64,000 nt of DNA from Cichorium intybus (Eukaryota; Streptophyta; Magnoliopsida; Asterales; Asteraceae). Shown here piece by piece: positions 58,589 through 64,000 of this stretch. Location: assembly GCA_023525715.1 (NCBI GenBank), contig CM042012.1, positions 46,337,941-46,401,940 on the forward strand. Reading direction: 5' to 3'. The translations under genes and the position numbers were made by a program. Under the pieces are notes generated by a model, which was given only the letters and a program-made list of their open reading frames with translations, was not told where the DNA came from and searched no databases. Numbering within the stretch: position 1 is the first letter of the stretch; each line of letters begins with the position of its first letter.

Positions 58589-59311
58589 AGATCAGCGAAA
58601 GTTTTGTCTCCAGCTTGCCTTACAAAAATGAGTCCCGGTTTGGTAAGATCAGAGCCTTGATAACTCCATTAACGTTTACTTTTTTTGGATCGAATACATA
58701 ACAATTTCTCGTGGTTTTTGCAGTGTTTTTTCCCTCAAAACATGGTTCAATTCATCAAGACATCGATTTTCTTGATAAACGCAGCATATGATTCATGGGA
58801 GGTTAGCAACCATTCGAACAATCACTAATGAAAATTCCAATTTTTTTATAATATTATAATCCTGAAAATTGAAAAGTACATTGTTATTTCTTGCATACAG
58901 CCTTTAAGGTTATTTATAACTATGGTTCATTATTTAACAGGTAAATAATATTTTAGCTCCAGGAGTCGCGGGTAAAAAAGGCACATGGCGTGAATGCAAA
59001 CTTTTTATAACAAAGTGCTCATCTGCACAACTCAATGTCCTGCAAGGTTCAATGATGTCTCTATCTCTATGAGTATCAGTATCAGTTTCAGCTCAATGCA
59101 TGTCAGATGCAAAAGCTGATCATGAAAAGTTTTTTTTAAAATATTGTTTCGGTTAAATTTGTCAGGGTATAGGCAGGAATTCTTGAAGGCACTGACTGGA
59201 TTTGGAAACTCTCCATCGAGAGGAATGTCCATCAACTTTTGCTATTCTCATTGCCAAACAGGAATTCAAGAGACATGGTTGAGAAATGACTCACCATTGT
59301 TGGCTAACACG
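58589..59311 (+). pseudogene. Captured pectin acetylesterase fragment, four exons with introns
   Basis: Pectin acetylesterase removes acetyl groups from cell-wall pectin. Exons at 58589-58642, 58724-58801, 58941-59046 and 59166-59311 have consensus AG acceptors and GT donors. They read in order as the C-terminal third of the enzyme: AKVLSPACLTKMSPGL; CFFPQNMVQFIKTSIFLINA with AAYDSWE; NNILAPGVAGKKGTWRECK with SSAQLNVLQG; and LKALTGFGNSPSRGM with CYSHCQTGIQETW and DSPLLANT. The catalytic-Asp region (AAYDSW) and the conserved His (HCQT) region are present, but the Ser-containing GCSAGG part and the C-terminal end are missing, so it cannot be an active enzyme. Confidence 0.9.
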
Positions 59312-60260
59312 GTAATGTCATTTTCTTTTTAACGCGTATACAAAAAGGAAAATGTTTTGTAAAATGCAGAAAGACACAATTTACTTTGATCGTATAAACA
59401 CAATCCAAAAAACTATTGGGAAAAGGTTAAAAACTTAAATACATATAAGCACAATGAATTTTTACTGTATTATCGATTTAGCTATTGAACTACTATTTTT
59501 AATAATAATTATTATTATAATAGCAGTCCAATGATAAAATAAATAAAAGATGAAAATTATTATGTGTTTTTTTTTTTTTTTGGTTTTTACACCTTTTTCA
59601 AAACCAGGTGAAACGTAAAATCTAAAATGGGTTTTAAGCTGTCAAAAAGGTATGATGATTTACTAATTAAATGGCTACATATTTTTTCAGATTTAGTAAT
59701 TTATTTGGATTATTTGAAAGTAAATTTTCGTATTTATGAAAGTTTGTGTATGCCAATTGTTTGTTGTGTGCTGGGGGGTTCTATTAATTAAAAAAGTCAA
59801 AGCCAAATGGGAAGCATGAGCTCTAATGAATATTTTGCTGTGAAGAGTGTTTATATTGTAAATCTTAGATTTTTTGATTGCGAAGAAATAGTATTGGTTT
59901 TGTAAATCTCAAATATTTAGTAGTTTGAATGTGTTGTTTATACATGTTTTGATGAGTTTTCTAATGGTTTGTTGATGTTTTGATAGGTTGTTTGGTGTAA
60001 TAAAGATGTAAAGGGTGTTTGCTTATTACTGTGTTTCGATTAATGAGAAGTATTATGAGGTACAAAATCACATGTTTATTACTTTATTTCTTGGTTTTAC
60101 TTATGTCCTCTCTCTCTTTTTTAACTGTCTCAATTCAGAATTTGCAGGCGGTTTTATATATGGAGGCTGTTGGGATTCATTATTATTATTATTGTGCCAT
60201 ATTATTACTATTATAAATTTTAAGCTCAAAAAACTGATCATTTATATTTAACTGTGCCAT

Positions 60261-60354
60261 ATTGATATCCTGCCGATAATATTTTGACATTGCGCCAATG
60301 GTGTGCAAACAATTTCCCACAGGCTAAAGAACTACTTGAACATTTGTACAATGA
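60261..60354 (+). pseudogene. Unidentified exon-like fragment in Helitron 2
   Basis: An open stretch reading ADNILTLRQWCANNFPQAKE then LLEHLYNE, followed by a donor-like GAG|GTAAAT at about 60354. It does not belong to pectin acetylesterase. I do not recognise the source gene; it is probably a second captured fragment. Confidence 0.35.
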
Positions 60355-61540
60355 GGTAAATCCTTAATTTCCTCATAGCTTTAATATTTTCATATTTGGT
60401 TCCTGTTGTATTTGAATCACATTAGACATTTTACTTTAAACTTTTTCCTAATTCGGACATTATATTTGATCAATCTACACAATTATAGCAGCAAAAATTG
60501 GTCTATATTTGAATCACGTTGTTAGTTATAAAAAATATATAAGTGGAATGCTATAATAAACAAACCACTAAAAGTACGGTGCTATTTCTTGCATTTTAAG
60601 TTTTAACCTTTGAAGTGTGATTCAAGTTCTCTACCCGACCCGTGCATAGCACGGGTTGCCCACTAGTTTTACATTTAAAATTAGTTTAATGCTTATAAAT
60701 GTTTCATAAATAACCATGACAAAAAAATATTAAATTAAACAACATTACATTTATAATCAATAATCAATTAAAAGAAAATATATGCCATGTAAGCCCGAAT
60801 ATATATTATCATGAATTGATTAGGTTCAGCCTAATTGACAAAAATAAAATTTTTCTAAAAATAAAATATTGTCCTAGAAATAAAATAACTTTTTGTTGTC
60901 ACCAGAAAATTCCACTATCAACTATTGTTGATTCTGCTGCCCAATGCCTCAATTCAATCATCCAAATTGGAACATATGAATTTCATGACATTTAAATTTA
61001 AGGTGTTTGTTAATATTTGTATAGTCTCTATTTTACAAAGTTAACTTATGCTTAAAATTACATGCATACAAACATATTCTTCAATGCAGTTTAAAACAAT
61101 TTTCCAAGATTTCATTAAAAACAACTCTACAAGGAAAAAGTTCTAAAAATATTTTTTGAGTTTGTTAGTTTTTACAAAATAAACCTTTTACATTTAAAAT
61201 TAGTTTAATGCTTATAAATGTTTCATAAATAACCACAACAAAAAAACATTAAATTAAACAACAGGCACATTTATAATCAACAATCAATTAAAAGGAAATA
61301 TATGTCGTGCAAGCCCGGATATGTATTATCATGAATTGATTAGGTTCAGCCTAAAAGGACGAAAATAAAAATTTTCTAAAAATAAAATACTGCCCAAGAA
61401 ATAGAATAACTTTTTTGTTGTCACCAAAAAATTCCACTGTCAACTATTGTTGATTCCACCGCCCATCGTTATTGGGCTGTTATAAACTGACCACTGTTAA
61501 GAGCCAGTATCCACTGTTGAGGGTGAGGTGGAGTTGGTAG

Positions 61541-61543
<3 letters not shown>

Positions 61544-61589
<46 letters not shown>
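61544..61589. repeat. (GA)n microsatellite
   Basis: About 22 GA units. Confidence 0.95.
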
Positions 61590-61592
<3 letters not shown>

Positions 61593-61839
61593 AAAGATAT
61601 GGGGTATCCTTGGGCCTCTACTCGTTGGGTGGTAGCTAATAGACATGGTTTGTTGGTGGACTGTTGTGTACCTTTAGGCTGCTACTTCCTATTAGTAGGT
61701 CAGTGTAGGCCTAAAATCTTAGGTCAATGAGGTTGTCGAGGTTGTAGGCCAACAAGCTTTGACATGAGTTGCTAGCCTATTTGTTGTCCGTCCATTAGGG
61801 TTTCCATCTTTGTGATTTTTTTCTAGGTAATTTTACAAT

Positions 61840-62009
61840 GAGAAATTGTATTTATTCCTACCTTTTATTCCTACTCATGTTCCTACCCATGTTAAATGAT
61901 GACATGTGGCTTAAAATATTATTTATTTTATTAAATGAGACACTTGTCACAATTTCACATGGGTAGGAAGATGAGTAGGAACAAAAGGTAGGAATAAATA
62001 CAATTTCTC
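61840..62009. mobile_element. Mutator-type MITE, 170 bp, with long inverted repeats
   Basis: The element is nearly palindromic. The left arm begins GAGAAATTGTATTTATTCCT and the right arm ends AGGAATAAATACAATTTCTC. The arms pair over about 50 bp with few mismatches. The flanking direct repeat TTTTACAAT is 9 bp (61831-61839 and 62010-62018), the Mutator-superfamily size. No coding capacity. The transcript would fold into a long hairpin. Confidence 0.88.
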
Positions 62010-62240
62010 TTTTACAATTATAGTGATAATAAAAATTATAATGAAAATTTAACTATTACATATAAGGCAAAAAAATGGCAACCCAACACTACAAATCAAA
62101 TAACAAAGACACTAATCAAAAGCAATCAAAATATGTCTAAAATTGCCAGAACAACACATGAACAACGGAAAATATCATACAAAAACGAATCTAATGGTAT
62201 TATTAAATCATGCATGTGAAATAATAATTGTATTAATGCT

Positions 62241-62538
62241 TTCTAAAAGCAAAATATTTTTTTTTTATAACCGAGGACCCCACCCGATCCATCATTTGGA
62301 TGACCCTGATGAAGCAACCTCGGGGCCCACGCACACCTGGCAGCAGGGTGGTCCGGGTCAATCACCTACGGGGGTAGAGAGGTGGCCAGTGGCCATCCCC
62401 TGATTGAAACCTAACACTCCCTATGGGGAAAGGGAGGGAGTGAGATTAGAACTTGGAACCTCTTTATGGCGGAAGAGAAAGAGTCCTAAGCCTTATCCAC
62501 TAGGTCATCAGGGTGATGGTTCTAAAAGCAAAATATTT
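62241..62538 (-). mobile_element. Full-length tRNA-derived SINE, copy 2
   Basis: The element is 62260-62519, minus strand, the same family as 13308-13576. It is flanked by a 19-bp duplication TTCTAAAAGCAAAATATTT (62241-62259 and 62520-62538). Box A (minus-strand GACCTAGTGGATAAGGC) and a box B-like GGTTCCAAGTTCTAATCTC are present. The tail is a short A run. The SINE lies within or beside the interior of the copia element whose LTR starts at 62680. Confidence 0.93.
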
Positions 62539-62661
62539 AGATCATCAAAATGTTAAGAAACCTACTTTCCAATAAAATTAATTTTTGACAATTTCCAAAA
62601 ACACAATCAAGGAGAATAGAACTTAATATAGTGATCTAGTTAATCTAAAATTGGCTTAGAT

Positions 62662-63401
62662 ACCACTGTTTAGGATTAATATTCCGAAACCATTATGAAA
62701 TCAAGGACAACGGAAGAAAAATAATAGTTTAAATTTTTATATATCCACAAATAAAATATCTTATTAAAAAGCAATAGATAAACTATACGCAACCACAAAG
62801 GGGTTCAATGATCACTCCCTTAAGTTCTAAAATCCCTTGTTGTGGTAGAATAGTTGCCATGAATACGGAACCTCTACGAATATCCATATAGAGCAGGATC
62901 ACACGCTACTAGACAAACCAACATATCAAACTAGTATATCTCTTGCTTGAGGTCGACGACCAAAATGGAAGGACTGTTTTGTTTTTTATACAATTATGAC
63001 CTTAACGGATCCCTTAAATATTTAACTAGTGGGATTTTCAAGCATTTTTCTTTCCAACTAATTAGAAATTCGACCCTAATAATTAATTCTAATTAATTTA
63101 ATTTGTGTAATTGCATGAACTTTTTTTATTTAATCTACAATAAATAAACCAATTTTATATTTATTTCGCTTTTTACAAATAAAAAATAGTAATATATACA
63201 AAAGGCCTTTTGTTATTCTTAGCATCTGTTATTTTGCCATATATATTTATTCAACTTGGTAAATAATAAATTTATACATTATAAATATTGTTTATTTATC
63301 TATTTAATATTTATTTATAATACCCTTTGATCTGTGACCATATAGGTTTATGTACGATCAACATTATAATATATTATTTATTCTTTACACAATATTCCCA
63401 A
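62662..63401 (-). mobile_element. LTR and primer-binding site of a degenerate minus-strand copia
   Basis: The minus strand reads ...AATATTAATCCTAAACA|GTGGTATCTAAGCCAA (junction near 62679/62680), an LTR end followed by a Met-tRNA-type primer-binding site. The LTR would extend on the plus strand from 62680 (TGTTTAGGATTAATATT) to about 63401 (CACAATATTCCCA). The right limit is inferred from TG/CA ends only. The interior to the left has no copia reading frame, so this is a remnant. Confidence 0.6.
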
Positions 63402-64000
63402 TGAATTATTATTGCAATTGTTGCCTTAATTTCTAATCTCGTGTGTTTGTATGCAAAAACATATGGAGAAATAGAAAAGTAATAACATAACGTCAAAATT
63501 GGAGCAACATACTGTCAAAGAATGAAAGTAATATCGATATGGAGCTCAAGGAGATGAAATCTAAGAAACCAACAACCACTGAGGGGAATGAGGAAGAAAA
63601 TGAAGATTCTATATGGTAAGTGGACCCATTATTGATCAATATGTTGGGTCAACATAATAAAGGAGAGGGTGAGGAAGAATAATAGGAGGTAAAGAAGGTT
63701 GTTGTCAAGGCATGCAAACTCGATGTTAACAAAGGAAAATAACTAAAATACGATGATAATGATCAAATGTTCCTTGACATACTCGCTTAATAAGATTATA
63801 CTTAAACTCACTCCAAGAAAGAAAAATTAGATTCAAGGATTAGGGCATTGTCACCAAAAAGGCTACTAAAAAGTAGAAGATGGTGCAAAAATACCAAGAC
63901 TGTTGGAACTTGGTAATGATTAAGAACTTAATCATTCAACTAAAACAATTTATTGAACTCACCAAGTTGCACTAGAGGAACCATGTACAAAAAAACTTGC
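63402..64000. other. No recognisable gene
   Basis: A-rich DNA with a short Lys/Glu-rich open stretch around 63540-63620. I cannot assign it. Confidence 0.4.

Larger units (their letters stand above)
58016..60666 (+). mobile_element. Helitron 2, non-autonomous, carrying pectin acetylesterase exons
   Basis: The 3' end has a perfect 7-bp hairpin CCCGTGC-ATA-GCACGGG (60639-60655), then CTAG at 60663-60666 and a host T. The 5' junction is placed by comparison with the uninterrupted unit B (61141-61200): similarity leaves off after AAATAAACA at 58015 and resumes with TTTTACATTT at 60667. No target bases are duplicated and insertion is between A and T, as for Helitrons. The first bases are TT, not TC, a probable mutation. 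There is no Rep/helicase frame. It holds gene fragments in forward orientation. Confidence 0.85.
57690..61465. repeat. Tandem duplication, first unit split by Helitron 2
   Basis: Unit A is 57690-58015 plus 60667-60950; unit B is 60951-61465. Shared landmarks in order are TTCAATCATCCAAATTGGAA, TTAAGGTGTTTGTTAATATT, GCATACAAACATATTC, TTTGTTAGTTTTTACAAAAT, then CATTTAAAATTAGTTTAATG and TGAATTGATTAGGTTCAGCC. Unit A has an extra roughly 85 bp near 57722-57808. The duplicated DNA has no coding features. Confidence 0.9.

Overview
The window looks like an accessory, transposon-dominated stretch of a eudicot plant nuclear genome. The base composition is AT-rich, there are long (AT)n tracts, and plant-specific families are present: ERF, nicotianamine synthase, PPR-DYW, pectin acetylesterase, Athila, plant L1 and CACTA. 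The style of the elements resembles Asteraceae (lettuce-like), but that is inference. There are no prokaryotic features.

Only two host genes look alive. One is an ERF transcription factor on the minus strand (coding about 11582-10374), whose C-terminal codons have been replaced by a small poly(A)-tailed retroposon insertion. The other is a 70-residue His/Cys-rich protein on the minus strand (55983-55771). A third, nicotianamine synthase (42459-48299, plus), is a pseudogene with one in-frame stop and a 4.86-kb copia insertion. Its upstream region is also present as a second, gene-less copy near 52.7-53.4 kb.

Layout. 1-3119: truncated minus-strand Ty1/copia. 3232-8783: a Helitron inserted in an (AT)n tract, carrying an F-box/LRR-like gene fragment and a nested, internally deleted copia element (5847-8448). 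8.9-10.2 kb: PIF/Harbinger-like remnants and a Tourist-type MITE. 10.3-11.7 kb: the ERF gene. 12.2-18.0 kb: a CACTA end, a full SINE and AT-rich repeats. 18031-33539: Athila-type Ty3/gypsy DNA, with one complete LTR-internal-LTR unit (20898-33539) and the 3' part of a second copy fused upstream through the shared LTR. 33808-35411: a PIF/Harbinger-type element carrying a PPR-DYW gene fragment. About 35890-41700: a nearly full-length minus-strand L1 LINE. 42.3-48.4 kb: the NAS pseudogene and a copia element with an open 1424-codon frame. 48.5-55.4 kb: hAT-like and CACTA-like elements and the duplicated NAS promoter. 55.7-56.1 kb: the His/Cys-rich gene. 56.3-57.4 kb: a Harbinger ORF1 remnant. 57.7-61.5 kb: a tandem duplication, one unit of which is interrupted by a second Helitron (58016-60666) carrying pectin acetylesterase exons. 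61.8-64.0 kb: a Mutator-type MITE, a second SINE copy and an LTR with primer-binding site.

The recurring theme is nested insertion with well-preserved boundaries: target duplications, terminal repeats, and in one case an empty-site copy inside the window. Three DNA transposons carry host gene fragments. The points most worth following up are the Athila palindrome/TATA module shared between the LTR and the DNA upstream of its extra ORF, the Harbinger-type gene capture, and the retroposon-altered ERF C-terminus. Positions and difference counts were read by eye; no alignment or search was run.
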